A stretch of 64,000 bases of DNA from an uncultured Clostridia bacterium. GTDB lineage: Bacteria > Bacillota > Clostridia > TANB77 > CAG-508. The notes beneath the pieces were generated by a model. That model saw only the letters and a list, made by a program, of their open reading frames with translations, was not told where the DNA came from and ran no database searches. Position 1 is the first letter of the stretch. Every line of letters begins with the position of its first letter. Location of the stretch: the NCBI GenBank assembly GCA_944392175.1, contig CALXVT010000007.1, positions 1 to 64,000 of the forward strand, read 5' to 3'. This document shows, piece after piece, positions 26,157-34,780 of this stretch. The position numbers were made by a program, and so were the translations under genes.

Positions 26157-26987
26157 ATGATGGATAATATCAGAGTTTATGCTTTTGTTGGTCCTTCAGG
26201 GACTGGTAAAAGTTATAGAGCACAAATGGTAGCTAATGAAAATAATATTCATTATATAATAGATGATGGGCTTTTTATAAAAGATAATGAAATAATAGCA
26301 GGTGAATCAGCAAAAAAGGCTCCAACCAAAATAGAAACAGTAAAAAAAGCACTATTTTTACAAGATAATCAAAAAGAAGAAATAAGAAAAGCAATAGAAA
26401 AATATAAACCAGAATCAATATTAATTTTAGGAACATCTGATGGAATGGTAAAAAAGATAGCAGCAAATATTGGAGTTCCACCAATAGAAAAAACTATATA
26501 TATAGAAGATATAGCAACAAAAGAAGAGATGGAGGAAGCAAGACGTAGCAGAATAACTGAAGGGAAACATGTAATACCAGTACCAACATTTGAAATTAAA
26601 AAAGATTTTTCAGGTTTTATATTAGATCCTTTACAAATATTTAAATTTAAAGGAAGAAATAATAAACCATACATTTCAGAAAAATCAATAATAAGACCAA
26701 CATTTAGCTATTTAGGTAATTTTACAATTTCAGATACAGTATTTAGACAAATTATAGAACATGTAGCTAAAAAAGATAAATCAATATATAGTGTAATAAG
26801 AACAAGAATAGATAATCAGCCAGAAGGACCATATGTTTATATAGAAGTTATTGTAGAATATGGAAGTAATGTAAGAGATGTTGTAGAAAATTTTAAAAAT
26901 AAAGTTATCAAAGAATTAGAAAAATTAACTACAATGCGAGTTAGAACTATTAAAATAGTAATAAAAGATATACATATAGAAAAATAA
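26157..26987 (+). CDS. P-loop NTPase fused to an Asp23/Gls24 domain
   Basis: A 276-residue two-domain protein. Residues 1-165 carry a Walker A loop, VGPSGTGKS (11-19), followed by IIDDGL, a helical segment and SILILGTSDGMV; a clear Walker B is not seen. Residues about 185-276 are an Asp23/Gls24 domain: YLGNFTISDTVFRQIIEHVA, a beta part with VYIEVIVEYG, and helix VVENFKNKVIKEL, then RTIKIVIKDI. Asp23 proteins are linked to envelope stress and membrane-associated assemblies. AAAGGAG precedes the two possible ATGs. It is the first gene of a run to cmk, plsC and rpsA. The fusion may couple ATP binding to an envelope role (inference). Confidence 0.8.
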   Translation: MMDNIRVYAFVGPSGTGKSYRAQMVANENNIHYIIDDGLFIKDNEIIAGESAKKAPTKIETVKKALFLQDNQKEEIRKAIEKYKPESILILGTSDGMVKKIAANIGVPPIEKTIYIEDIATKEEMEEARRSRITEGKHVIPVPTFEIKKDFSGFILDPLQIFKFKGRNNKPYISEKSIIRPTFSYLGNFTISDTVFRQIIEHVAKKDKSIYSVIRTRIDNQPEGPYVYIEVIVEYGSNVRDVVENFKNKVIKELEKLTTMRVRTIKIVIKDIHIEK

Positions 26988-27007
26988 AGTTGAAAGGTAG
27001 AGATAAA

Positions 27008-27697
27008 ATGTCATATATAGTTGCAATAGACGGACCAGCAGGTTCAGGAAAAGGAACACTAACAAAGGTTGTAGCAAAAGAGTTAGGACTAGTTAGTATA
27101 GATACAGGAATGTTATATAGATGTCATGCTTTAGCAGTAGCAAGAAATAACATTGATATAAAAGATACAGAAAATATTATAAAAATCATGGATGAAATAG
27201 AAATAAATTTAGTTAATGAAAACAATATTCAAACAGCATTCTTAAATGGAGAAAATGTAACAGATAAAATAAGGTTACCAGAAGTAAACAATATAGTTTC
27301 ATTAACATCTTCTATTCCAGAGGTAAGAGAAAAAGTAACAAACCTAGAAAGAAAAATAGGATATGATTGGTTAAAAGAAGGCAAAAATATTATTATGGAA
27401 GGAAGAGATATTACAACAGTAGTATTTCCAGAAGCTGATGTAAAAATATATTTAGATGCAACTCCAATCGAAAGAGCAAAAAGAAGATTAGCGCAAGACA
27501 CTAGAAATGGTATAAAGGAAGATTTTACAGAAGTATTAGAATCTATAATGGCAAGGGATAAAAATGATATGAATAAAAAAGTAGGAGCTTTAAAAAGAGC
27601 TCCAGATGCAGTATATATAGATTCAAGTAAATTAAATATTGAGCAAGTAAAAAGAAAAATTATAGATATTATAGAAAGAAAAACAAAAGATAAATAA
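27008..27697 (+). CDS. cmk: Cytidylate kinase
   Basis: Phosphorylates CMP and dCMP to the diphosphates. I start at ATG 27008 (229 residues, MSYIVAIDGPAGSGKGTL), with GAAAGGTAG upstream; a TTG at 26990 is in frame but has no site. Seen: P-loop GPAGSGKGT, DTGMLYR, EGRDITTVVFPEADVKIYLDA with the NMP-binding Arg, RAKRRLAQD (lid), and PDAVYIDSSKLN. Part of the common clostridial cmk-plsC-rpsA order; plsC starts 29 bases later. Cytoplasmic. Confidence 0.96.
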   Translation: MSYIVAIDGPAGSGKGTLTKVVAKELGLVSIDTGMLYRCHALAVARNNIDIKDTENIIKIMDEIEINLVNENNIQTAFLNGENVTDKIRLPEVNNIVSLTSSIPEVREKVTNLERKIGYDWLKEGKNIIMEGRDITTVVFPEADVKIYLDATPIERAKRRLAQDTRNGIKEDFTEVLESIMARDKNDMNKKVGALKRAPDAVYIDSSKLNIEQVKRKIIDIIERKTKDK

Positions 27698-27726
27698 ATA
27701 TAAAAAGCAAGAAGAGGAGAATAAAT

Positions 27727-28332
27727 ATGGTAGTTATAAAAAAGATACTAAGAGTTATTGTAAGAACTGCAATATGGTTATATTGTAAAGTAGTTTATAG
27801 ATTAAAAGTAACAGGAAAAGAAAATATTCCAAAGGAAGGACCTGTAATATATTGTGGAAATCATAGAAGTTATTTAGATCCACCTTTAATAGTAGTTACT
27901 GCAGGAAGACATGTTAGATTTATGGCAAAAGAAGAATTAACTAAAAATAAATTTTTTAAATTTTTAGGATATGTATTTGATGCTATTTATGTAAAGAGAG
28001 ATAATAAGGAAATTGGAGCATTAAAAACAACATTAAAAGCTTTAAAAAATAAAGAAAGTATTGCAATGTTCCCAGAAGGTACAAGAAATGGATTAGAAAA
28101 AGGAGAAAGTATAAAAGAAGGTGTTGCATTCTTCGTACTTCAAACAGGAGCTAAAGTTCAACCTGTTGGAATCACAGGAGGAGAAAAAGCATTTAAAAAA
28201 GTATATGTTAATTATGGAAAGCCATTAGATTATAGTGACCAAATGACTAAAAAGCCAAGTAAAGAGCAATTAGAAAAAGTAAGCAAAGAGATAATGGATA
28301 ACATAATTATGTTGACAAATGTAAAACAATAA
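27727..28332 (+). CDS. plsC: 1-acyl-sn-glycerol-3-phosphate acyltransferase
   Basis: Transfers the second acyl chain in phosphatidic acid synthesis at the inner membrane face. The 201 residues are a normal PlsC length. Seen: the catalytic NHRSYLDP (NHx4D motif), FMAKEEL, YVKRDN and FPEGTRNG (acyl-acceptor motif). An amphipathic/hydrophobic N-terminus (RVIVRTAIWLYCKVVY) provides the membrane contact. AAGAGGAG precedes the ATG. A GGCGTTTTTC hairpin follows, which may separate it from rpsA. Confidence 0.94.
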   Translation: MVVIKKILRVIVRTAIWLYCKVVYRLKVTGKENIPKEGPVIYCGNHRSYLDPPLIVVTAGRHVRFMAKEELTKNKFFKFLGYVFDAIYVKRDNKEIGALKTTLKALKNKESIAMFPEGTRNGLEKGESIKEGVAFFVLQTGAKVQPVGITGGEKAFKKVYVNYGKPLDYSDQMTKKPSKEQLEKVSKEIMDNIIMLTNVKQ

Positions 28333-28360
28333 TATATAATAATTAAAGTTTAGAAACAGA

Positions 28361-28386
28361 GGCGTTTTTCTATTTTGAAAAACGCC
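28361..28386 (+). other. Hairpin upstream of rpsA
   Basis: GGCGTTTTTC / GAAAAACGCC, 10-bp stem, 6-base loop. No T-run follows, so terminator activity is uncertain; it may be an rpsA leader or processing site. Confidence 0.5.
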
Positions 28387-28444
28387 ATTTATAAAGATAA
28401 ACTAAACAAAAGAGAATGTTCAAAAAGTTTAGGAAGGTGAAATT

Positions 28445-29539
28445 ATGCAAGAAGAATTAAATAATAAATCATTCGAAGAAATGGTTGAAAATTCAATGAA
28501 ACAAGTAACTGTAAAACAAATTATAAAAGGTACAGTTGTTAATATAAATAGAAATGGTGAAGTAATAGTAGATATAGGATATAAATCAGATGGAATTATT
28601 CCAAGAGAAGAATATTCATATAACGAAAATGCAAATCCTAAAGATGACTTAAAAATTGGAGACACAATAACAGCAGAAGTAGTAAAAATGAATGACGGTG
28701 AAGGAAACGTTTTATTATCAACTAAAAGATATAAAATGAAAGATGTTAAAAAAGAATTAGAAGAAAAATTTAAGAATGGAGATATTTTAGAAGAAAGAAT
28801 TACAGATATAACAGATAAAGGATTTATAATAGCAAAAGAAGGATATAATATATTTATTCCGTTATCTTTATCTGGAATAACAAGAAGTGAAAAAATAGAA
28901 GATTATAAAAACAAATTAGTAAGATTTAAGCTTATAGAATGTAACTTCAGACCACGTAGAATAATTGGTTCAATAAAAATAATATTAGATGAAGAAAAAA
29001 ATAAAAAAATAGATGAATTCTGGGCAAATGCAGAAGCTGGAAAAAAATATAAAGGAAAGGTAACAAGTTTAAGTACATATGGAGCATTTGTTGATTTAGG
29101 AGCAGTTCAAGGATTATTACATATTTCAGAAATCACATGGAATAGAAATACTGCACCTAATGAAATATTAAAACTAGGTCAAGAAATTGAAGTAGTTGCA
29201 ATAGATGTAGACAAAGAAAACAAAAGAATTAAACTATCATATGCAGGAAAAGGACCAGATCCTTGGAAAAGTATAGATGGAAAATATAATATAAATGATA
29301 TACTAACAGTAAAAGTTGTAAATTTAACTCCATTTGGAGCATTTGTTGAACTAGAACCAGGAATAGAAGGATTAGTTCATTTATCACAAATATGCGAAAG
29401 AAAAATTACAAGACCAGAAGATGAATTAAGAATAGGTCAAAAAGTAAATGCTAAAATAATTGATATGGATTTAGCAAATAAAAAAATAGAATTATCAATA
29501 AGGGAATTAGAGAACACATCTAATGAATATAAGGAGTAA
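28445..29539 (+). CDS. rpsA: Ribosomal protein S1-like protein (four S1 domains)
   Basis: RNA-binding protein that helps mRNA engage the ribosome. The 364 residues hold four S1 OB folds starting near 23 (KGTVVNINRNGEVIVDIGYK), 113, 198 (KGKVTSLSTYGAFVDLG, GLLHISE) and 283 (VKVVNLTPFGAFVELEPG, GLVHLSQI). The last two are the best conserved; the first two are divergent, as in Firmicutes S1. In many Clostridia this gene is fused to or beside ispH; here ispH is at 6 kb. AAGGTGA precedes the ATG; typA starts 12 bases after the stop. Confidence 0.92.
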   Translation: MQEELNNKSFEEMVENSMKQVTVKQIIKGTVVNINRNGEVIVDIGYKSDGIIPREEYSYNENANPKDDLKIGDTITAEVVKMNDGEGNVLLSTKRYKMKDVKKELEEKFKNGDILEERITDITDKGFIIAKEGYNIFIPLSLSGITRSEKIEDYKNKLVRFKLIECNFRPRRIIGSIKIILDEEKNKKIDEFWANAEAGKKYKGKVTSLSTYGAFVDLGAVQGLLHISEITWNRNTAPNEILKLGQEIEVVAIDVDKENKRIKLSYAGKGPDPWKSIDGKYNINDILTVKVVNLTPFGAFVELEPGIEGLVHLSQICERKITRPEDELRIGQKVNAKIIDMDLANKKIELSIRELENTSNEYKE

Positions 29540-29551
29540 GGAGTAATAGAA

Positions 29552-31378
29552 ATGATTAACGAAAATATAAGAAACATAGCAATAATTGCACACGTAGATC
29601 ATGGAAAAACTACATTAGTAGATGCTTTGTTAAAACAAAGTCACGTTTTTAGAGATAATGAAAAAGTTGATGAAAGAGTAATGGACTCAAATGCACTAGA
29701 AAAAGAAAGAGGAATCACAATTCTTTCTAAAAATACTTCAGTTATGTATAATGGTGTAAAAATAAATATAGTAGATACACCAGGACATGCTGACTTTGGA
29801 GGAGAAGTAGAAAGAGTTTTAAAAACAGTTGATGGTGTTTTATTATTAGTAGATGCTTTTGAAGGACCAATGCCTCAAACAAGAGAAGTACTAAAAAAAG
29901 CATTATCATTAAATTTAAAACCAATAGTTGTTATAAATAAGATAGATAGACCAGGATCTAATCCATCAAAAGTATTAGATCAAGTACTAGAATTATTTAT
30001 AGAACTTGATGCTACAGATGAACAATTAGAATTCCCAGTAATTTATGCCTCTGCAAAAAACGGAATTGCTAAAATGAGCATGGAAGAAAGTAGCGATAAT
30101 ATTAATTGCATATTTGAAACAATTATAAAAGAAATAAATCCACCTGCATGTGATCAAGATGGACCAATGCAAATGTTAGTTTCTAACATAGACTATGATG
30201 AATTTATAGGAAGAATGGCGATAGGAAGACTTGAAAGAGGAGTTATTAAAGTAAATGATCCTGTTGTTATTTGTAAAAAAGATGGAAAAATGGAAAATGC
30301 AAGAATTGGTAAAATATACACACATGTTGGACTTAAAAAAGTAGAAGTAGAAGAAATTGGAGCTGGAGATATTATAGAGGTTTCTGGTATTCCAGATATT
30401 AATATTGGTGAAACAATTTGTGATGTAAATAATCCAGAAAAAATAGATTTTGTTGATATAGATGAACCTACAGTTACAATGACATTTAGTGTAAATGATG
30501 GACCTTTAGCTGGAAAAGAAGGTAAATTTATAACATCAAGACATTTAAGAGATAGATTATTTAAAGAACTTGAAAGAAATGTTAGTTTAAGAGTTAAAGA
30601 AACAAATTCAGCAGATTCATTCGAAGTAGCTGGACGTGGGGAATTACATTTATCTGTATTAATAGAAACAATGAGAAGAGAAGGATTTGAATTCTTAGTT
30701 TCTAGACCAAAAGTTATTATAAAGGAAATAAATGGTGTAAAATGTGAACCAATAGAAAGATTAGTAGTAAATGTTCCAGATGATTGCATTGGTAGTGTTA
30801 TCGAAAAATTAGGAAAAAGAAAAGCAGAAATGGTAAATATGGAACCAGCAGAAGCAGGTCACACAAAAGTAGAATTTAAAATACCTGCAAGGGGATTAAT
30901 AGGATATAGAACAGAATTCATGACAGATACAAAAGGTAATGGTGTTATGAACCATGTATTTGAAGACTATGAACCATATAAAGGTACTGTTGTAGCAAGA
31001 ACAAGAGGAACAATAGTAGCATTTGAACCAGGTGTATCTGTAACATATGGACTATATAATGCTCAAGACAAAGGAGATTTATTTATAGGACCAGGTGTAG
31101 AAGTATATGAAGGTATGATAGTTGGTATAAATTCTAGACCAGAAGATTTAGCAATTAATGTATGTAAAGAAAAACATTTAACAAATACTAGAGCTTCAGG
31201 ATCTGATGATGCATTAAGATTAGTTCCACCAATTCAAATGTCATTAGAAAAAGCTATAGAGTTTATTCAAGATGATGAATTAGTAGAAGTAACACCAAAA
31301 AGCATACGTTTAAGAAAGAAAATATTAGATACAAAAACAAGAGAAAGAGAAGCTAGAAGAAAAGTAAAAGAAGACTAA
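29552..31378 (+). CDS. typA: GTP-binding protein TypA/BipA
   Basis: Ribosome-associated translational GTPase that helps ribosome assembly and stress adaptation. The 608 residues are the family length. Seen: [10 protein letters not shown] (G1), RGITI (G2), DTPGHADF (G3), NKIDRPG (G4), SA-K loop (YASAKNG), domain II, the EF-G-like domain III/V with [32 protein letters not shown], and the BipA-specific C-terminal domain ending RRKVKED ([11 protein letters not shown] just before). AAGGAG precedes the ATG; it is probably co-transcribed with rpsA and ends at a palindromic terminator. Confidence 0.97.
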   Translation: MINENIRNIAIIAHVDHGKTTLVDALLKQSHVFRDNEKVDERVMDSNALEKERGITILSKNTSVMYNGVKINIVDTPGHADFGGEVERVLKTVDGVLLLVDAFEGPMPQTREVLKKALSLNLKPIVVINKIDRPGSNPSKVLDQVLELFIELDATDEQLEFPVIYASAKNGIAKMSMEESSDNINCIFETIIKEINPPACDQDGPMQMLVSNIDYDEFIGRMAIGRLERGVIKVNDPVVICKKDGKMENARIGKIYTHVGLKKVEVEEIGAGDIIEVSGIPDINIGETICDVNNPEKIDFVDIDEPTVTMTFSVNDGPLAGKEGKFITSRHLRDRLFKELERNVSLRVKETNSADSFEVAGRGELHLSVLIETMRREGFEFLVSRPKVIIKEINGVKCEPIERLVVNVPDDCIGSVIEKLGKRKAEMVNMEPAEAGHTKVEFKIPARGLIGYRTEFMTDTKGNGVMNHVFEDYEPYKGTVVARTRGTIVAFEPGVSVTYGLYNAQDKGDLFIGPGVEVYEGMIVGINSRPEDLAINVCKEKHLTNTRASGSDDALRLVPPIQMSLEKAIEFIQDDELVEVTPKSIRLRKKILDTKTREREARRKVKED

Positions 31379-31381
31379 ATT

Positions 31382-31422
31382 AAAGAGGGATTAGGGGACG
31401 GTCCTAAAATCCCTCTTTTTTT
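31382..31422 (+). terminator. Terminator of typA with the GGGACGGTCC core
   Basis: AAAGAGGGATT...AAATCCCTCTTTTTTT stem around GGGGACGGTCC. Same core as the 5252 repeat, with different arms. Confidence 0.85.
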
Positions 31423-31485
31423 GCAAAATTTTAATTGAATTACTATATTAGACCATAAACTTAAGGTAAAAGGAGTAGTACGGTA

Positions 31486-32070
31486 ATGAATAAAGTAGAA
31501 TTAGAAAAAATAAAAGTAAAAGCATTAGAAGAACATATTCCAATAATAATGGATGATACATTAGAAGTAATAGATAAAATTTTAAAAGAAAAAAAGCCAA
31601 AAGCAATATTAGAGATTGGAACTGCTGTTGGTTATTCTGCAATGTGTTTTTCTGAATATTTAGCAGATGGAGGAATAATAGATACAATAGAAAGAGAACA
31701 TGAAAGAGTAGAAGAGGCAAAAGAAAATATAAAAAAAGTTGGAGTAGAAGAAAAAATAAACATATTAGAAGGGGATGCAGTAGAAATACTTCCTACTTTA
31801 GATAAAAAATATGATGTTGTATTTATTGATGCAGCAAAAGGAAAATATCCATTTTTCTTAGCTGAAGCCAAAAGAATGCTAAATGAAAACGGAATAATTT
31901 TTGCTGATAATATTTTATATAAAGGATATGTTATGAGTGATTATAACAAACACAAACAAAGAACAGCAGTTAGAAATTTACGTGAATACATAAAAGAAGT
32001 AACAGAAGATGAAAATTGCAAAACAGAAATTTTAGAAGTAGGCGATGGATTAGCTATTAGTAGGTTTTAA
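31486..32070 (+). CDS. SAM-dependent O-methyltransferase (TrmR/YrrM-like)
   Basis: A 194-residue class I methyltransferase of the caffeoyl-CoA OMT type. Seen: motif I ILEIGTAVGYSA, the acidic end of beta 2 (IDTIEREHERV), EGDAVEILP, DVVFIDAAKGKYPFF (metal/substrate region), and ADNILYKG. In Firmicutes the close member TrmR methylates 5-hydroxyuridine in tRNA, which is the best guess. It is slightly shorter than usual (~210). AAAGGAG precedes the ATG. It stands alone after the typA terminator. Confidence 0.85.
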   Translation: MNKVELEKIKVKALEEHIPIIMDDTLEVIDKILKEKKPKAILEIGTAVGYSAMCFSEYLADGGIIDTIEREHERVEEAKENIKKVGVEEKINILEGDAVEILPTLDKKYDVVFIDAAKGKYPFFLAEAKRMLNENGIIFADNILYKGYVMSDYNKHKQRTAVRNLREYIKEVTEDENCKTEILEVGDGLAISRF

Positions 32071-32200
32071 AGTAAAAAATGAACAAAGTGGCACTTTTAT
32101 TGACTAAGTTAATATATAGTGTCTTTTTTTATTATATAGGAAACACTATGAAACTTTTTGTTTCGCAACACAAAGTGAAAATAATATTTTATTTTCAAAA

Positions 32201-32277
32201 GAAAAATCGCTAGATTTTTACGTATACAAAAAGATTAAGTTACCTATATTCGTGCGGTTGCGAAGCCACTTTTCTTA
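32201..32277 (+). repeat. Dispersed hairpin-rich repeat element, copy 2
   Basis: GAAAAATCG and GATTTTTAC, TATACAA, TTAAGTTACCTAT, CGTGCGGTTG, CGAAGCCACTTTTCTTA. An inverted copy, somewhat longer, lies at 25421-25527. Confidence 0.8.
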
Positions 32278-32316
32278 TTTTTTTGTTTATATACTTATAT
32301 AAGGATTAGACAATTT

Positions 32317-32345
32317 TTGAAAAAATATACATAATGTGTTACAAT
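32317..32345 (+). promoter_or_regulatory. SigA-type promoter for the 32400-33107 gene
   Basis: TTGAAA, 17-base spacer, TACAAT; 54 bases ahead of the ATG. Confidence 0.6.
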
Positions 32346-32399
32346 AATATATATAGAAGTAATATATTAAAGTATTTTCTCGTATAGGGGGAATTTAAA

Positions 32400-33107
32400 A
32401 TGAAAAATAAAATAATCAAAATAATAGGAATTATATTATTAATAGTTTTAATTATTTTTATAGCATATATTGGAAGAAATATGTATATAATATCAAAATT
32501 ATCTAATAATGCAGAAGAAACAATGCAATCTACTAATTATAAAGTAACAGTATATAATTACGATTTAGATAATTATTCTAAAGAAGAAATTTTGGTGATG
32601 GAAGATAGGATGAAGATAACAAGAACAGAGTTATCAGGAAATGATGTTATAACAATAACAACATATGCTAAAAATGGTGAAAAAATAGATGATAGTAGTA
32701 ATAAATATTTGGTTAATATGTATTATGATAACAAAGAAGATAAAAAGGCAATTTTGAATAAAGAAATGAATTATACAAGAAACTTAGAAAATGAATTATA
32801 TACAGAAAATTGGTGGCAACTATTTACAAAATCTATAACAACTTCAATAAAAAGTCTAACTTTTAAAGGAAAAGAATGTTATTATATTACAAATTTTGAT
32901 GGACCAAATTCAAATTCACAAGAAAGTATCTATATAGATAAAGATACAGGCATGCCAAGTTGTATTATAGAAAATGAAGAAGCGATAGACGAAGAAACAA
33001 TGGATTCATCTATAATTGAATTTAAATATGAATTTGATAATGTAATTGAAGAAGATTTTAATGAACCAGATATTAGTGATTATGAAATAATGAAGGAAAC
33101 ACTATAA
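32400..33107 (+). CDS. Membrane-anchored extracellular protein, possibly LolA-like fold
   Basis: Not firmly recognised. The 235-residue protein starts MKNKIIKI followed by one hydrophobic helix (about 6-28) without a lipobox Cys, so it is an anchored outward-facing domain. The rest is beta-rich with repeated strand pairs: YKVTVYNYD, RMKITRTELSG, ITITTYAKNG, KECYYITNFDG, and E-S-I-Y-I-D-K-D-T-G-MPSCIIENE. That last pattern (a strand, D..TG.P, then another strand) is common in lipoprotein-sorting LolA-like folds, so a LolA/LppX-like role is possible but unproven. GGGGGAA precedes the ATG. Confidence 0.6.
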   Translation: MKNKIIKIIGIILLIVLIIFIAYIGRNMYIISKLSNNAEETMQSTNYKVTVYNYDLDNYSKEEILVMEDRMKITRTELSGNDVITITTYAKNGEKIDDSSNKYLVNMYYDNKEDKKAILNKEMNYTRNLENELYTENWWQLFTKSITTSIKSLTFKGKECYYITNFDGPNSNSQESIYIDKDTGMPSCIIENEEAIDEETMDSSIIEFKYEFDNVIEEDFNEPDISDYEIMKETL

Positions 33108-33142
33108 TATTGAAATTTATAAGCTAGAAAGATGTGTAGTCA

Positions 33143-33184
33143 AAAAATAAAGATATTAGAATATAATCTAATATCTTTATTTTT
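33143..33184. terminator. Bidirectional terminator
   Basis: AAAAATAAAGATATTAGA / TCTAATATCTTTATTTTT, an 18-bp perfect stem between the convergent genes ending at 33107 and 33232. Confidence 0.9.
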
Positions 33185-33231
33185 GGCTAAAGTGAAAAAT
33201 AGGATTGTCCCACAATACCGAGCCTTAATTC

Positions 33232-34056
33232 CTATTGATACTCGTCCTGTGATAAAGCTTGCTTTTGTGATAATAAAAAATCTTCATAGCTTTCATGAAA
33301 AAAGTATTTAAATCTTTCATCAAAACTATCTAAAACTAATTTATCAATTCTTGAAGTTTTATCAAAAACAAAATGCATATATTTAGGCATATAATATTCA
33401 GCTGAAGCAGGAGATGAAATATTTTTTAAAAATAGTTCTCTACTAGCTTTATATGCTTTAGAATGGCTTGCTTCACCATCTTTTTCTACTTCACGCATTC
33501 TAAAAGTTTTAATTTGTGTTTCTGCATAAAATTCTATTGGTTTATCGTCATCATCTATTGCATGTATTACACGTGTTATATGTAAAGAAGAATAATTATT
33601 AGCTTTAGGATTTTTTATATAATCTTTTCTTTTTCTAGGAATATCATTTATAGATTTATTATAATTTAATAAAAAATCTTCTATTTTATAAGCATACTCA
33701 ATAAGTAAATTTTCATCAGTTTTTCCATCAACTGATTTAATGATTATTTTATCCGCAAAGATATCTAAAGCTTCACCTTTAGTTTGTATTTTTTCTTTAT
33801 AACTATGATTTGATTTTATTCTTGCTAATATATCAAAATCTACATTTGGAAAAGCCTCTTTTAATATTGCAAGTTCTTTTTCCAAATGCCTTTTATAATA
33901 TTTAAAATATCTTGATAGATATATATTATACAAAAATAATTTTTTTTGTTTTTCATCTAATTCTTTTCGTTCTTTTGCTGAAAGAATAAATGTACTTTTA
34001 AATTTAATGTTTTCGCTAGAATTAGGTGCTTTTTTAAATTCCTGTACTTGTGACAA
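33232..34056 (-). CDS. RelA/SpoT synthetase-domain protein (probable small alarmone synthetase)
   Basis: Predicted to make (p)ppGpp-type alarmones from ATP and GTP/GDP. Seen in the 274 residues: R79-x-K81..S85 (RIKSNHS), D98 in DIFADKI, KDYIKNPK (144-151), NYSSLH (154-159, the G-loop) and E179 in ETQIKTFRM, followed by H-S-K-A-Y-K. These match the synthetase core. No hydrolase HD, TGS or ACT domain, so it is a single-domain type; residues 1-75 are an added helical N-terminus. Start is TTG with GAGGTGA upstream. Gene is alone. Whether it is a housekeeping enzyme or a toxin-type synthetase cannot be told; no adjacent antitoxin seen. Confidence 0.82.
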   Translation of the reverse strand: MSQVQEFKKAPNSSENIKFKSTFILSAKERKELDEKQKKLFLYNIYLSRYFKYYKRHLEKELAILKEAFPNVDFDILARIKSNHSYKEKIQTKGEALDIFADKIIIKSVDGKTDENLLIEYAYKIEDFLLNYNKSINDIPRKRKDYIKNPKANNYSSLHITRVIHAIDDDDKPIEFYAETQIKTFRMREVEKDGEASHSKAYKASRELFLKNISSPASAEYYMPKYMHFVFDKTSRIDKLVLDSFDERFKYFFHESYEDFLLSQKQALSQDEYQ

Positions 34057-34060
34057 ATTT

Positions 34061-34110
34061 AATCACCTCTAAAAAGTATATTCACGCGCGAAGAATATTA
34101 TATCACAATT
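34061..34110 (-). promoter_or_regulatory. Promoter region for the RelA/SpoT-domain gene
   Basis: On the minus strand: TTGTTC, 17-base spacer ending TGTGA, TATAAT, then leader and GAGGTGA ahead of the TTG start. Confidence 0.6.
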
Positions 34111-34176
34111 TAATAATTTGAACAATAAAAAAAAGACATAATCGTTCGACGACTATATCTAAAATCCGACAAAATA

Positions 34177-34737
34177 TTAAAAAACTCCAAGATATTTTAA
34201 ACTAGAAAGTACTGTATCTATAATTAAAAGTATTGGAAGAAGATATATTAAATTGTTTATTAGCCACTGAGGTAGTTTATTAATTAATTTTTCTACTTTT
34301 TTAGATATAAATGGATGTATATTGTTAATAAATAATAGACCAATAATTCCCCAAGCAAATGTATATAATATACTAATTCTTCCATTTAAATTAAAGAAAT
34401 CATATGTATAATCCCACCATTTAGCAGCAAAAATAGCATCTAATGCAAATCCTACTACATATTCAAATGCAGAAAATAAAATTGCTGATGCAAAAAATAA
34501 TTTTAATGAATTCTTTTTATATTTACTAATAAACAAAAGCATTAATATTGCTCCAAATCCATATATTGGGCAAATTGGTCCAAATAAGAAACCTCTTTTT
34601 GTAAAATGACCAAGAACTAATAATGAATATAAAGTTTCTAATAGCCATCCAACAAAAGCATATATAAAAAAATATAAAACTATTGATTGTTTTTTCGATA
34701 ATTTATTTTTTACTACTAATGAAGTTTCTGGTTTCAT
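34177..34737 (-). CDS. CmpB-like putative ABC-transporter membrane protein (PF06541 type)
   Basis: An integral membrane protein with about five helices. I start at ATG 34737 (186 residues), just after a GGGGGGA site; an ATG at 34758 lies upstream of that site. Landmarks: FVGWLLETLYSLL, K-R-G-F-L-FGPICPIYGFGA, FEYVVGFALDAIF, KWWDYT and NLNGRISI. These match the family annotated as putative ABC-transporter type IV/CmpB, whose real function is unclear. A paralogue with the same motifs lies at 41905-42747. It follows ldh on the same strand after 43 bases. Confidence 0.8.
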   Translation of the reverse strand: MKPETSLVVKNKLSKKQSIVLYFFIYAFVGWLLETLYSLLVLGHFTKRGFLFGPICPIYGFGAILMLLFISKYKKNSLKLFFASAILFSAFEYVVGFALDAIFAAKWWDYTYDFFNLNGRISILYTFAWGIIGLLFINNIHPFISKKVEKLINKLPQWLINNLIYLLPILLIIDTVLSSLKYLGVF

Positions 34738-34780
34738 AAAAAAATCCCCCCATAACAATTAAATATAGGAGGCATAAATA

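Larger units (their letters stand above)
32071..32399. other. Intergenic region (329 bases) with terminator, repeat and promoter
   Basis: Holds a probable terminator at 32091-32133 (AAAG..GCAC with GTGTCTTT, T-run), the hairpin-rich repeat at 32201-32277 and a promoter at 32317-32345. No gene seen. Confidence 0.65.

Noticed and set aside
31448-31720. Leu-rich open frames on the minus strand over coding DNA (also near 24213, 26275 and 46624)
   Set aside because: They mirror AT-rich plus-strand genes, have low-complexity Leu/Ile/His composition and no ribosome sites.
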